A stretch of 35,283 bases of DNA, from positions 1 through 35,283 of IMG/VR virus record IMGVR_UViG_3300032286_000132; one strand, written 5' to 3'. Of the stretch, positions 17,648-24,306 are shown piece by piece (the stretch's first letter is position 1; the number at the start of each line of letters is the position of its first letter). The notes beneath the pieces are model-generated. The model saw nothing but the letters and a program-made list of their open reading frames with translations. It did no database searches and had not been told where the DNA came from. Both the position numbers and the translations under genes were made by a program. Source of the DNA: a virus.

Positions 17648-18142
17648 TTATAACCTCGTCATTAAGTAAGAATCAACTTTATCTGGGCCATACTTTTTCA
17701 TTACGCATTCGGTTTCAAAAAACAGAGCCTTCGCATAACGAATAGCACGACTGTCATCAGTTCTAACTGTTATTTGCAATCTATGCAAGTCTAGATATCT
17801 CATAGCGATATCTATAAACGATAAAGCACACTTAACCATTGTGGATGGCATCTTTCTAGCCTGGTGATCGAACAATGCCCACATCTCACCAACGCCACCC
17901 CAGAACAATATGACACCAACAATGGCTACGGGTTTACCATGATAGAAAATAGTGATAGCCGTACCTAGTTGAGCCTGGCTAGATACCATATCTCGAATGC
18001 CATAACCTCTAGATACTGCCAGCAACTCAGGTTGGTCTATATCCATCTGGTCAAAGTGTTCAATAACAAACGGCAAAGTGAATAGGCCTTTGCGCTTATG
18101 CATCTGCTCATTCAACATTTCGTATGGTATAGATATCTTCAT
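17648..18142 (-). CDS. GNAT-like / gp13-type phage protein (164 aa)
   Basis: The protein shows the layout of a GNAT acyltransferase fold: a hydrophobic strand with VAIVGVILFWGGVGEMWALF, then an amphipathic helix, then LHRLQITVRTDDSRAIRYAK and a final strand. This pattern matches the DUF2833 type, in which T7 gp13 and related virion-assembly proteins fall. Catalytic activity cannot be judged: a clear acetyl-CoA binding R/Q-x-x-G-x-G/A loop is not visible. It is coupled to TerL by TAATG and followed directly by the 81-aa gene. Confidence 0.72.
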   Translation of the reverse strand: MKISIPYEMLNEQMHKRKGLFTLPFVIEHFDQMDIDQPELLAVSRGYGIRDMVSSQAQLGTAITIFYHGKPVAIVGVILFWGGVGEMWALFDHQARKMPSTMVKCALSFIDIAMRYLDLHRLQITVRTDDSRAIRYAKALFFETECVMKKYGPDKVDSYLMTRL

Positions 18143-19698
18143 TAGCCAAATATCTCAAAATCGCTATTAGCTACAGTTTGGGCTATGTAAGTCTTAGATT
18201 CCCCTAGATTACCCCTAGTCATGCGCTTGTATTCGCCGCCACCTAGCAATAGATACCCAAAGGCATCGCCCACATGGGAGTGTTCATTCTTATTAGGAGC
18301 GTCTCTAAAGCGTTCTTGCCCTGATCCGACTGATATACGCTTAAAGTGGTACCCACCAGCTAAAGATTTACGCAATAATTTGCATTTTGTGTCAACAATT
18401 AGCCCTGGCTTGCCGTTAATAAGGCGTTGCATGGGCGCGGCCGCTGACTCTCGGCGTACCTTGAAGTCATTTGATGGGGTAGGCTGAGCCTTTAACCCTA
18501 ATGTTTTAAGAAAGTCAAAAGCGGTAACTTCATAGATTGCATCTCTGGCCATACCGGCTGGGTCACCCCATACAAGAACTTGCATATTTGGGTATCTGGC
18601 GTTGATTTCGGACACGAGTTGATGACCAAAACGCTCCAAACCCATATCAAAAGTAACAATTTCATCAAGGATTACCCACCTTCCATTCGGTAAGCGCTGG
18701 CCAATGACCGCCGCTGGGGTTAAACCAAAGTCTAATCCTATTTGGAGCGGAACCGATGGATCCAACTCGACATCACCAGACATAATGTTATCGTCATATT
18801 CCGGCCAAACCGATTTACCTTCTTGAACATAGGTATATTTTCCCTCTGCGTAGCATCTAATCCAATCTAAATTTTTACCCAATAGCATTTGCTGATAATA
18901 TCCGGCTGGTAAATTAGCCACATTTTCAGCTTTGTTGTTTATTTGCCACCATTTGCCAGATGCAAAGATGCAATCGTTGGCTTCTGGGTTTTCTGGCAAC
19001 TCATCTTTAGATATCTCTACTACGCCACCTGGTTGTTTAAAAAACTTCCAAGCATACGCACCCGTCATTCTTTCTTTCTCTGCCATTCGATACCACCAAT
19101 GGTCATCGTCCATCGGGTTGGTATCCATCCAGATGCCATGCCAGGACGCGCCCCCATCGCGCTTAGTTGGATATCGCCCTACGCGGTGAGTAAGACCATC
19201 AATAACGGCCTTTGGTAATTCACGCGCCTCGTTAACCCATGCACCCGTCAATTCCAAAGAGAGTAGCTTTCGTACATCTTTGGGCTGGTCAAGTGCTAAG
19301 AAGATAACCTCGCAATCAATGCCAGCCGCCCCTTCCCTACTGGGTAAGCGGATATGGTGCGTGATCGGTGGAGTATGGAGCATTGGCCCAAAGGTATTCT
19401 CTGGAAATAGGTCTAACCAGGTCTTGATTGTGGTAGTCTTAAGTTCTGGGTAGGAGTTTCGTACAATAACAAAACGGCTATATCGGATGCCATCGATAGG
19501 GCTAGGCTTTTGCTGAATTGCTCTGATAAATACCTCAGCGGCGCAAGCATATGATTTGCCGGATCCTACTGGCCCCATCATGCCACGCACGAATGCATTG
19601 CTCGTTAAGAACTTATATACTTCTGGACTTTTAGAGAAATCTAAATTGAGTCCAGAGTCTGGTAATGCTTTAGAACTCATCTCTTTGGTTCTAGACAT
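18142..19698 (-). CDS. terL: Terminase large subunit (518 aa)
   Basis: The ATPase Walker A is GPVGSGKS (42-49). The Walker B region is TGAWVNEARELP (151-162), with an NE in place of the usual DE. The coupling motif is MDTNP (191-195). The C-terminal RNase H-like nuclease shows GLDFGLTP, VLVWGDPAG and HVGDAFGYLL, supplying the acidic metal ligands. Length is normal. The enzyme pumps DNA through the portal and cuts it at termination. The start is supported by AAAAAGG six nt upstream. It is the first gene of the leftward late region and diverges from the phosphoesterase gene, so a late promoter should lie in 19699-19771. Confidence 0.96.
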   Translation of the reverse strand: MSRTKEMSSKALPDSGLNLDFSKSPEVYKFLTSNAFVRGMMGPVGSGKSYACAAEVFIRAIQQKPSPIDGIRYSRFVIVRNSYPELKTTTIKTWLDLFPENTFGPMLHTPPITHHIRLPSREGAAGIDCEVIFLALDQPKDVRKLLSLELTGAWVNEARELPKAVIDGLTHRVGRYPTKRDGGASWHGIWMDTNPMDDDHWWYRMAEKERMTGAYAWKFFKQPGGVVEISKDELPENPEANDCIFASGKWWQINNKAENVANLPAGYYQQMLLGKNLDWIRCYAEGKYTYVQEGKSVWPEYDDNIMSGDVELDPSVPLQIGLDFGLTPAAVIGQRLPNGRWVILDEIVTFDMGLERFGHQLVSEINARYPNMQVLVWGDPAGMARDAIYEVTAFDFLKTLGLKAQPTPSNDFKVRRESAAAPMQRLINGKPGLIVDTKCKLLRKSLAGGYHFKRISVGSGQERFRDAPNKNEHSHVGDAFGYLLLGGGEYKRMTRGNLGESKTYIAQTVANSDFEIFG

Positions 19699-19771
19699 TG
19701 ATTACCTTTTTAATGATATTTTTATAAATATACTGTATAAACAACAATATGCAAAATATTTGAAAGAAAAT
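19699..19771. promoter_or_regulatory. AT-rich divergent promoter region, TerL / phosphoesterase
   Basis: Only 73 nt separate the divergent TerL and phosphoesterase starts, so promoters for both must lie here or in the coding ends. The stretch is very AT-rich. It contains several TATA-like hexamers and an inverted repeat TTTATA (19721-19726) / TATAAA (19736-19741). On plus, TTGATT (19698-19703) and TATAAA (19723-19728) are separated by 19 nt, a long spacer. No single promoter is convincing. Confidence 0.45.
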
Positions 19772-20737
19772 ATGCCAGGATATCATCTCACAGATGAGCA
19801 ATTTATAGAAGAGTGGAATAAATTAGGTAGTCCTGGTCTATTTGCTGAAAAGCATAAATTAAACCCTAGGTCTGTAATGAATAGGCGTAGATCCATTGAA
19901 TGTAGACATGGCGTTAAATTGCCAACATTTAATAGCCAAAGGCAAGATGCCATAATACTTAGGACAGAAGAAACCCCAGGCAATGCTCGGCGCGGCACCA
20001 CTATTGAAAAGGGGCGCGTAGTCGTGTTTTCGGATGCTCATTTCTGGCCAGATGATTACACTACTGCCTATCGGGCATTATTGCTGATTATCAAAGAGTT
20101 TAAGCCAAAAGTTGTGATAGCCAATGGAGATGTATTTGATGGCTCACAGGCATCTAGACACCCAAGAATAGGCTGGTCTCAGACTCCATCAGTTAAAGAA
20201 GAATTAGAGGCGTGCCAGGAGTTTATGGGTGGTATTGAAAATGTATCTAAGGGCGCGGAGTTGATTTGGACTTTAGGTAACCATGATGCACGCTTTGAAA
20301 CATTCTTAGCCGCTCAGGCTCCACAGTATGAGGGCGTTAAAGGGATGACTCTAAAAGACCATTTTCCTATGTGGAAACCTTGTTGGTCTTACTGGGTAAA
20401 CAACGATACTGTCATCAAGCACCGATTTAAGGGTGGATTTGGGGCTGGTAGGGCAAACTCGGTTGCGAGCGGCACCAATATCATTACGGGGCATACCCAC
20501 AATCTAGCGGTACAACCAGTAACTGATTACAATGGTACAAGATATGGCGTGCAAACTGGCACTCTAGCCGATCCAAACTCAGAGCAATTTGTGCATTACA
20601 CCGAGGACAATCCTAAAGATTGGAGATCAGGGTTTACCCTATTATCTTTTGAGCGTGGCCGCTTGTTGTTGCCAGAATTAATCCAAGTTTGCGGTGAAGA
20701 TGAATTTGAATTTAGGGGATGCATCAATAAAGTATAA
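19772..20737 (+). CDS. Metallophosphoesterase with N-terminal helix-turn-helix (321 aa)
   Basis: Calcineurin-like phosphoesterase motifs are all present: FSDAH (86-90), NGD (118-120), GNHD (169-172) and GHTH (241-244). Residues 1-45 (YHLTDEQFIEEWNKLGSPG, then a segment ending RSVMNRRRSIE) read like a helix-turn-helix, so the protein may bind DNA and hydrolyse a phosphoester. I start at ATG 19772. The longer open frame from 19556 would overlap the TerL N-terminus and encode no conserved sequence. Phosphoesterases with this N-terminus occur beside terminases in several podoviruses. Substrate is unknown; nuclease or phosphodiesterase activity is possible. Confidence 0.88.
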   Translation: MPGYHLTDEQFIEEWNKLGSPGLFAEKHKLNPRSVMNRRRSIECRHGVKLPTFNSQRQDAIILRTEETPGNARRGTTIEKGRVVVFSDAHFWPDDYTTAYRALLLIIKEFKPKVVIANGDVFDGSQASRHPRIGWSQTPSVKEELEACQEFMGGIENVSKGAELIWTLGNHDARFETFLAAQAPQYEGVKGMTLKDHFPMWKPCWSYWVNNDTVIKHRFKGGFGAGRANSVASGTNIITGHTHNLAVQPVTDYNGTRYGVQTGTLADPNSEQFVHYTEDNPKDWRSGFTLLSFERGRLLLPELIQVCGEDEFEFRGCINKV

Positions 20738-20739
20738 AT

Positions 20740-21093
20740 ATGCGGATTACGCCAGAGGTGGTCAGACACCTATACTCCTCTTTGTACTGTTGCTATCCAT
20801 TTAGCAAGTGGAAGATGCCTCTGCCGGAAGAGGTTGGCTTTATAGTGACCGCTGACCCAGAAACAATGGGTACCTATCTATACGATACTGGGGAAGATTA
20901 CGAACATACGATTACTGTCTCGTCAGCCAGGTGCGGACACTACTACACTCTGCTAACCACCCTGGCGCATGAATGCATACACATGAGTTTTCATCGGCAA
21001 AAAGGCGATAAATGGATGCAACATGGAAAGCCATTTAGAACCCGTTGCAAGATGGTAGCTAATGAACTAGGGTTTGATCCTTTAGAGTTGTAG
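20740..21093 (+). CDS. SprT-like zinc metalloprotein (117 aa)
   Basis: The zinc motif HECIH (77-81) is followed by a third candidate ligand in MQHGKPF (93-99). This spacing is typical of SprT/Spartan-like metallopeptidases, here in a minimal form. The N-terminal part is helical, followed by a beta segment. It begins 2 nt after the phosphoesterase stop and so is co-transcribed. Related domains cleave DNA-protein crosslinks in cells. A role in clearing proteins from phage or host DNA is possible but unproven. Confidence 0.82.
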   Translation: MRITPEVVRHLYSSLYCCYPFSKWKMPLPEEVGFIVTADPETMGTYLYDTGEDYEHTITVSSARCGHYYTLLTTLAHECIHMSFHRQKGDKWMQHGKPFRTRCKMVANELGFDPLEL

Positions 21094-21100
21094 CCTATAG

Positions 21101-21119
21101 GTATATACAATGTATATAC
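21101..21119. repeat. Two copies of palindrome GTATATAC at a convergent junction
   Basis: GTATATAC occurs at 21101-21108 and 21112-21119, 11 bp apart or about one helical turn. Both copies lie in the 27-nt gap between the convergent SprT-like gene and the membrane-protein gene. The AT-rich sequence has no G/C stem, so it is not a normal intrinsic terminator. Paired same-face sites look like a protein-binding site. Confidence 0.5.
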
Positions 21120-21120
21120 A

Positions 21121-21363
21121 TTACGAAAATGCGCCCCAGGATCTTAATGCCAATAACAGATATGTTACGATGCCACAAAAATAGATCAGAGTTGCGGCCA
21201 TCTCCACTACTAGCAAGGGCAAGTCATCCTCCATGTACCCAGCTATTGACCAAAGCAAAGAGCCAATAAAGCCAACTAAGATATTGAGAGGGTAAACATT
21301 AAAGCTAGTAAGCGCAATCCCAACTAAGCAAAGCGCGGTGCCGTACCACTTCATGGTTTTCAT
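21121..21363 (-). CDS. Small membrane protein (80 aa)
   Basis: Three hydrophobic segments are visible: WYGTALCLVGIALTSFNVY (5-23), ILVGFIGSLLWSIAGY (28-43) and VEMAATLIYFCGIVTYLLLA (53-72). An acidic loop MEDDLPL lies between the second and third. The pattern resembles small phage and bacterial proteins of unknown function in which YPLNI and SLLW are conserved. It is the last gene of the leftward early series and is coupled to a 20-codon ORF by ATGA. It would sit in the inner membrane. A role in lysis or exclusion cannot be told from sequence. Confidence 0.75.
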   Translation of the reverse strand: MKTMKWYGTALCLVGIALTSFNVYPLNILVGFIGSLLWSIAGYMEDDLPLLVVEMAATLIYFCGIVTYLLLALRSWGAFS

Positions 21364-21422
21364 TTTTCTTGCGCCTTTCCAGGTATAGGTTTTCTTTTAC
21401 GCCATAGGCTTTTCTTATTCAT
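21360..21422 (-). CDS. Possible 20-aa microprotein
   Basis: A 20-codon frame (MNKKSLWRKRKPIPGKAQEK) starts with an ATG that overlaps the TGA of the DUF3310 gene. It ends with a TGA that overlaps the ATG of the membrane-protein gene; both are ATGA junctions. The peptide is strongly basic. It may be a real peptide or a device that carries ribosomes from one gene to the next. Its exact fit is the only evidence. Confidence 0.4.
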   Translation of the reverse strand: MNKKSLWRKRKPIPGKAQEK

Positions 21423-21649
21423 TTGATCCTCTTGGCTATTTCGCGCTCAATGTACCATTTAGCTTTACGCAAATCCTCAATGGCATCGTGTTTTTCGTCA
21501 GCACGCCAAATATACTTAACGGCGTTGCCCAGGCAAAACCCCATATGCTCTGTTATCTGAATACACTCTACACCTGACGGGTGGCTGGTGTAGTGCTTGG
21601 GGTGATTGACCGCGTCATGCTGGGGGTTGTTAGGTTCAAAGTGGCTCAT
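21419..21649 (-). CDS. DUF3310 / SaV-like protein (76 aa)
   Basis: The motif VNHPKHYTSHPSGVECIQI, followed by GFCLGNAVKYIWRADEK and IEDLRKAKWYIEREI, is the signature of DUF3310. This small phage protein is sometimes annotated as nucleotide kinase without proof. Length is normal for the stand-alone form. It is coupled by ATGA to a 24-codon ORF upstream and a 20-codon ORF downstream. The family often accompanies phage replication genes, which fits here. Biochemical role is unknown. Confidence 0.88.
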   Translation of the reverse strand: MSHFEPNNPQHDAVNHPKHYTSHPSGVECIQITEHMGFCLGNAVKYIWRADEKHDAIEDLRKAKWYIEREIAKRIK

Positions 21650-21720
21650 TTTTTACTCTTCTTTCTATTCTCTATTTCGCGCTGGAGGATATGCCAAAAA
21701 GGAGATTTTATAATTTTCAT
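21646..21720 (-). CDS. Possible 24-aa microprotein
   Basis: A 24-codon frame (MKIIKSPFWHILQREIENRK, then KSKK) begins at an ATG overlapping the TGA of the 66-aa gene. It ends at a TGA overlapping the ATG of the DUF3310 gene. An AGAGAATAGAAAG purine stretch at its end can serve as SD for DUF3310. The peptide is basic and amphipathic. Expression is likely by coupling; function is unknown. Confidence 0.45.
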   Translation of the reverse strand: MKIIKSPFWHILQREIENRKKSKK

Positions 21721-21917
21721 TCGCCCCACCTTTCGCCAATATGATTCATGCGTGGGTTTGTAATGTCATCAAAAGCAATATCCTCTTGATCAAAATCAGG
21801 ATCAATTTCAACTAAGCCAGCAAACGGGATAGGCTCCTCATAGCTTGCGCCAGAGTCAACGATTACTGTGGGTGTGTGCTGGGCCTTCTTGCGGTCATCG
21901 GTGGTGAATGTAGTCAC
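21717..21917 (-). CDS. Acidic small early protein (66 aa)
   Basis: I chose the GTG at 21917 because GGAG lies 6 nt upstream. An in-frame TTG at 21950 lacks a usable SD and falls in the palindromic operator. The product starts MTTFTTDDRKKAQHTPTVIV and is acidic in its second half (VEIDPDFDQEDIAFDDI). It has no recognised domain. It is the first gene after a predicted promoter with the AGCGATATCGCT palindrome, so it may be the lead gene of a regulated sub-operon. Confidence 0.65.
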   Translation of the reverse strand: MTTFTTDDRKKAQHTPTVIVDSGASYEEPIPFAGLVEIDPDFDQEDIAFDDITNPRMNHIGERWGE

Positions 21918-21935
21918 ATTGCTCTCCAAGTTGTA

Positions 21936-21983
21936 AGCGATATCGCTCAACCCCGATATTAATGACTACAAAATAAAAAGCAA
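21936..21983 (-). promoter_or_regulatory. Leftward promoter with palindromic operator (copy 2)
   Basis: On the minus strand, TTGCTT (21983-21978), a 16-nt spacer and TAATAT (21961-21956) form a candidate sigma70 promoter. Eight nt after the -10 box lies the perfect palindrome AGCGATATCGCT (21947-21936), placed around the expected start of transcription. The same 12-mer lies at the same 8-nt offset from the -10 box of the rightward early promoter. The promoter boxes are only moderate; the palindrome match is exact. Confidence 0.6.
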
Positions 21984-21998
21984 TAGCTATTGTTGTTT
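21981..21998. terminator. Weak AT-rich hairpin after the TerS-like gene
   Basis: CAATAGCTATTG (21981-21992) can fold into a short hairpin, with T-rich sequence after it on both strands. It lies just past the stop of the 142-aa gene. The stem is AT-rich and short, and it overlaps the -35 box of the next promoter, so any termination is likely partial. Confidence 0.3.
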
Positions 21999-21999
21999 T

Positions 22000-22428
22000 T
22001 TAATCAACTTCCACATCTTGGACATCTGGTGGCTTGATGTTGATGCCAATAACTGATGGCTTATCTGACTCGTCTGGGTTGTCTAGGAGGCCTGATGCCT
22101 TAGCCAGTAGGCGCAATACGCCCACCTTATCGTACAACTCCAACTCTAAATTACCATCCTTATTAACTTTAAGACTTTTGATGGCTTGCAAGGCATGGTC
22201 AGGAATATCTTTACTAGCTTTAACCTTAACCTTGCCCTCATCGTCCCATTCCATGATGTCTGTAATCTTCGTATTGGCCATACAAAGCAAAGAGTAGGCC
22301 ACCGCCTCACGATTCTCTGTGATGGTGGCTGACCGCTCTAACCTCTTCTGTATCGATCGGATCCCACCCCAGTTTTGTAGGGATGGAATCTGACTCGCTA
22401 CCTTAGCCTTGGGCCTGGTTGTTGCCAT
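22000..22428 (-). CDS. Terminase small subunit-like protein (142 aa)
   Basis: Residues about 50-125 follow the C-terminal pattern of Terminase_2-type small subunits: ITDIMEWDDEGKVKVKAS, then HALQAIKSLKVNKDGNLELE, then LYDKVGVLRLLAKASGLLD. The usual N-terminal helix-turn-helix is not evident; residues 1-45 are basic and unlike a standard HTH. The gene is far from terL and in the early leftward series. It begins at the last base of the SSB-like gene. It may select DNA for packaging with TerL, or may be a TerS relative with another job. Confidence 0.75.
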   Translation of the reverse strand: MATTRPKAKVASQIPSLQNWGGIRSIQKRLERSATITENREAVAYSLLCMANTKITDIMEWDDEGKVKVKASKDIPDHALQAIKSLKVNKDGNLELELYDKVGVLRLLAKASGLLDNPDESDKPSVIGINIKPPDVQDVEVD

Positions 22429-22730
22429 TAGAACGGCACATCATCCAACGGCGCTACCTCTGCGTAGTTCTCAGGGCGGCCAATCACACCAGACGGCGCA
22501 AAGCTATTAAACGATGCCGGGGCATTTAACTGTTGTTTCTCTTTCCCAATATACCCAGAAAAATAAGTTCCCTTGGGGCCTTGCTTGTCATACATATTGA
22601 ACCAGAACTCGCGCCCATCTGGCAACTTGATTGTGCCTGTCCAATCAGCGTGCTTTGGATCTGTCTTTTTTAAGTTCTTAAATAACTGAAAGTTGCCTGG
22701 CTTAATCTCAAAAGGCTTATCGTATGCCAT
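22428..22730 (-). CDS. Small SSB-like (OB-fold candidate) protein (100 aa)
   Basis: The product has short beta segments (FQLFKNLKKTD; DWTGTIKLPDGREFWFNMY; KGTYFSGYIGKE) in the arrangement of a compact OB-like barrel. It ends in the acidic tail PLDDVPF, which is like the DDxPF tip by which bacterial SSB recruits partner proteins. It resembles small DUF736-type phage proteins. It sits among replication genes, overlapping its upstream neighbour by 14 nt. Single-strand DNA binding is inferred, not shown. Confidence 0.65.
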   Translation of the reverse strand: MAYDKPFEIKPGNFQLFKNLKKTDPKHADWTGTIKLPDGREFWFNMYDKQGPKGTYFSGYIGKEKQQLNAPASFNSFAPSGVIGRPENYAEVAPLDDVPF

Positions 22731-22914
22731 TGTTTATCCCTATCTGTGTTTGTTGGTTAAAATCTTCTATTGCTTGCACTACTGTTGCTGACTCAGACAT
22801 CTTCTCTGATTCCACAATTAACGCATGAATTATGGATTGTAGGGTAAACCCCTGTCTTAGCAACCCCAATACTACGCTATGCAACTCTTTCTGTAACTTT
22901 GCTTGGTCATTCAT
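22717..22914 (-). CDS. Small helical protein (65 aa)
   Basis: The start is ATG 22914, which has AAAGGAG at ideal distance. A longer open frame upstream to 23097 is rejected as translated noncoding sequence. The product (MNDQAKLQKELHSVVLGLL, then an amphipathic stretch) is helical throughout with no recognised domain. It leads the SSB-like and TerS-like genes. It may be an adaptor or regulator. Confidence 0.7.
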   Translation of the reverse strand: MNDQAKLQKELHSVVLGLLRQGFTLQSIIHALIVESEKMSESATVVQAIEDFNQQTQIGINNGIR

Positions 22915-23132
22915 GTTAAGACTCCTTTTTTGAAAATACCTGGGAAAATTTGAGTATGGCACCCCGACCCTAGTGGCGCATAGGGGGGGAGGGTATGCCG
23001 CCTTGCTGGAATCGACCCCTGGCGCTATGTGCGAGACCACCTTGCTTTCTGCGTTACAGACCACCCCTGTACCCCCGTTGCAATTCCATACGACCATTTG
23101 GTAATGTTACAAGCCCCTATCTACCTACAATG
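22915..23132. other. GC-rich noncoding stretch, candidate replication origin
   Basis: This 218-nt gap follows the putative initiator gene. It is clearly richer in G/C than its surroundings, with a G7-A-G3 tract (22984-22994). The heptamer ACCCCTG occurs twice within it (23015-23021, 23063-23069) and once just outside (22848-22854). No convincing tRNA or small gene was found. Proximity to the initiator gene makes it the best origin candidate by inference, though it could also be a leader RNA. Confidence 0.3.
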
Positions 23133-23909
23133 CTAGGTTCCTGTGCAGTTCTCATCCATCAGCGCCCTGGCAAAGTCGATGATGCTCTCAGGCTCCGCTG
23201 GCCTCGCCTTCAGCCACAGTTCCAGATCGCGACTGAGCATCTGCTCCCTCAGTTGACACATTGCTATCAACTCAAATCCTTTTAAATCTAAATCATTTAT
23301 TAATTTATCTTTAAAAAACACACTTCTATATATCGATTGGACTATAGCCTCGCAGTTGTTATGCGTTACCAGTTCATTCCCAGAGGCTTTCTTTATCACT
23401 TCTAATGCCTGTGCCTTAACTGGTAATTTAATCGTCTTACGAGCCGTTCTGGTGGCTTTTAGCGGTACTGTATTCATGCTTTGTTGCTCCTCTTCTATCA
23501 TCTGTGGACTTCTACTCTCATCGGACATTGTTGCGATCGCATCCTCTGTGCCGATATCTGCATTGAATATCACTCTCGTTGTACTGGTGTGGCTATTCTT
23601 GCCGCCTTGAACAATCGTTTTTATATAATTACTTTTTCTTAATGCTATGAGTTGGCGAGTGATTGCTGGCCGACTAACGCCGAGGTCTCTGGCCAACCGA
23701 TCTTGCCCAACCCAGGTTATTCCAGCCCTGTTACAGTAACTGCACAACAAGCCCAATACTCTGATGGCTCCGTTGTCCAGGCTTCTATCTTTCAGCGCTC
23801 GTAGTGGCATCACCGCGATCTGTCGTTGATCTGGCGGCGCTGGCTTTAGCTTTACTTTGGGTTTGGTAGGGATTTGGAAGTTTGGTTTATCCCTGGTTAA
23901 AACCTTCAT
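23133..23909 (-). CDS. Winged-helix putative replication initiator (258 aa)
   Basis: Residues 45-105 form a winged helix-turn-helix. GAIRVLGLLCSYCNRAG is helix 1, LARDLGVSRPAITRQLIALR is the recognition part, and SNYIKTIVQGG is the wing. The N-terminus is Lys/Pro-rich and the C-terminal 100 residues are helical. Proteins of this architecture act as replication initiators or regulators in phages lacking their own helicase and polymerase, such as this one. The start overlaps the upstream stop as ATGA. A plain transcriptional regulator is the main alternative. Confidence 0.7.
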   Translation of the reverse strand: MKVLTRDKPNFQIPTKPKVKLKPAPPDQRQIAVMPLRALKDRSLDNGAIRVLGLLCSYCNRAGITWVGQDRLARDLGVSRPAITRQLIALRKSNYIKTIVQGGKNSHTSTTRVIFNADIGTEDAIATMSDESRSPQMIEEEQQSMNTVPLKATRTARKTIKLPVKAQALEVIKKASGNELVTHNNCEAIVQSIYRSVFFKDKLINDLDLKGFELIAMCQLREQMLSRDLELWLKARPAEPESIIDFARALMDENCTGT

Positions 23910-24121
23910 AGAACCTCACCCGCTATAAAAAGCGGTTGAATCACTTTCGTGATGTATCTATCGTTTATCGCGGTGTCTAGGATCTTCTCCTTCAGAGTGC
24001 TAGGCCCGATCTTTTCGATGGTCATCCCCCCTGATTCGACTGCGTTTATCTGAGTCTGGCGATACTCCATTCTCAAGGGCTGGGTTATGGCCCCGTTCAG
24101 ACAGTCTATACGCATATCCAT
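23906..24121 (-). CDS. Hypothetical early protein (71 aa)
   Basis: The frame is coupled by ATGA to the initiator gene, and its own ATG follows the zinc-ribbon gene by 17 nt. The start lacks a clear SD. The product (MDMRIDCLNGAITQPLRME, then mixed helix, ending PLFIAGEVL) has no recognised domain. Internal ATGs exist, so the N-terminus is uncertain. Confidence 0.6.
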   Translation of the reverse strand: MDMRIDCLNGAITQPLRMEYRQTQINAVESGGMTIEKIGPSTLKEKILDTAINDRYITKVIQPLFIAGEVL

Positions 24122-24138
24122 AGAAAAGTAAATAGGGT

Positions 24139-24306
24139 TTATACGAGGCTCGGTGGCAACTGAAAATGCGGTATCTCATTTGTCCACCAAGAGAACTCAC
24201 ACTCCTTGCAGACTCTGCGCCGACAGATCCAGTTGTGCGCCTCATGGTGCCTGGTCTCAGCCACCTTGATATCGGTGCTATCGCAATGCTCATTGATACA
24301 AATCAT
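24139..24306 (-). CDS. NrdR-like zinc-ribbon protein (55 aa)
   Basis: The sequence MICINEHCDSTDIKV, then ETRHHEAHNWICRRRVCKEC, then EFSWWTNE parallels the NrdR N-terminal zinc ribbon: a Cys pair, a variable part with R, then RRRxCxxC and an aromatic segment. Only the ribbon is present, not the ATP-cone. Its ATG overlaps the previous stop as ATGA. Full-length NrdR represses ribonucleotide reductase genes. A stand-alone ribbon could be a DNA-binding module or mimic, but that is inference. Confidence 0.7.
   Translation of the reverse strand: MICINEHCDSTDIKVAETRHHEAHNWICRRRVCKECEFSWWTNEIPHFQLPPSLV

Noticed and set aside
19556-19771. Upstream extension of the phosphoesterase frame
   Set aside because: It overlaps the TerL N-terminus on the other strand; an ATG at 19772 begins the conserved HTH-like sequence.
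21918-21950. TTG start for the acidic 66-aa gene
   Set aside because: It lacks an SD and lies in the predicted start-site operator; GTG 21917 has GGAG at 6 nt.
22950-23080. tRNA-like pieces on the minus strand (GGTCGATTCC, and a GGGGGTA/TACCCTC pairing)
   Set aside because: The T-arm, anticodon arm and acceptor stem cannot be placed at the right distances; no cloverleaf forms.
22915-23097. N-terminal extension of the 65-aa gene to ATG 23097
   Set aside because: The extension has no protein-like pattern, and a near-ideal Shine-Dalgarno sits before ATG 22914.
24000-24293. 97-aa minus-strand frame
   Set aside because: It overlaps two better-supported genes (55-aa zinc ribbon, 71-aa) and is rich in Arg/Ser, typical of a shadow frame.
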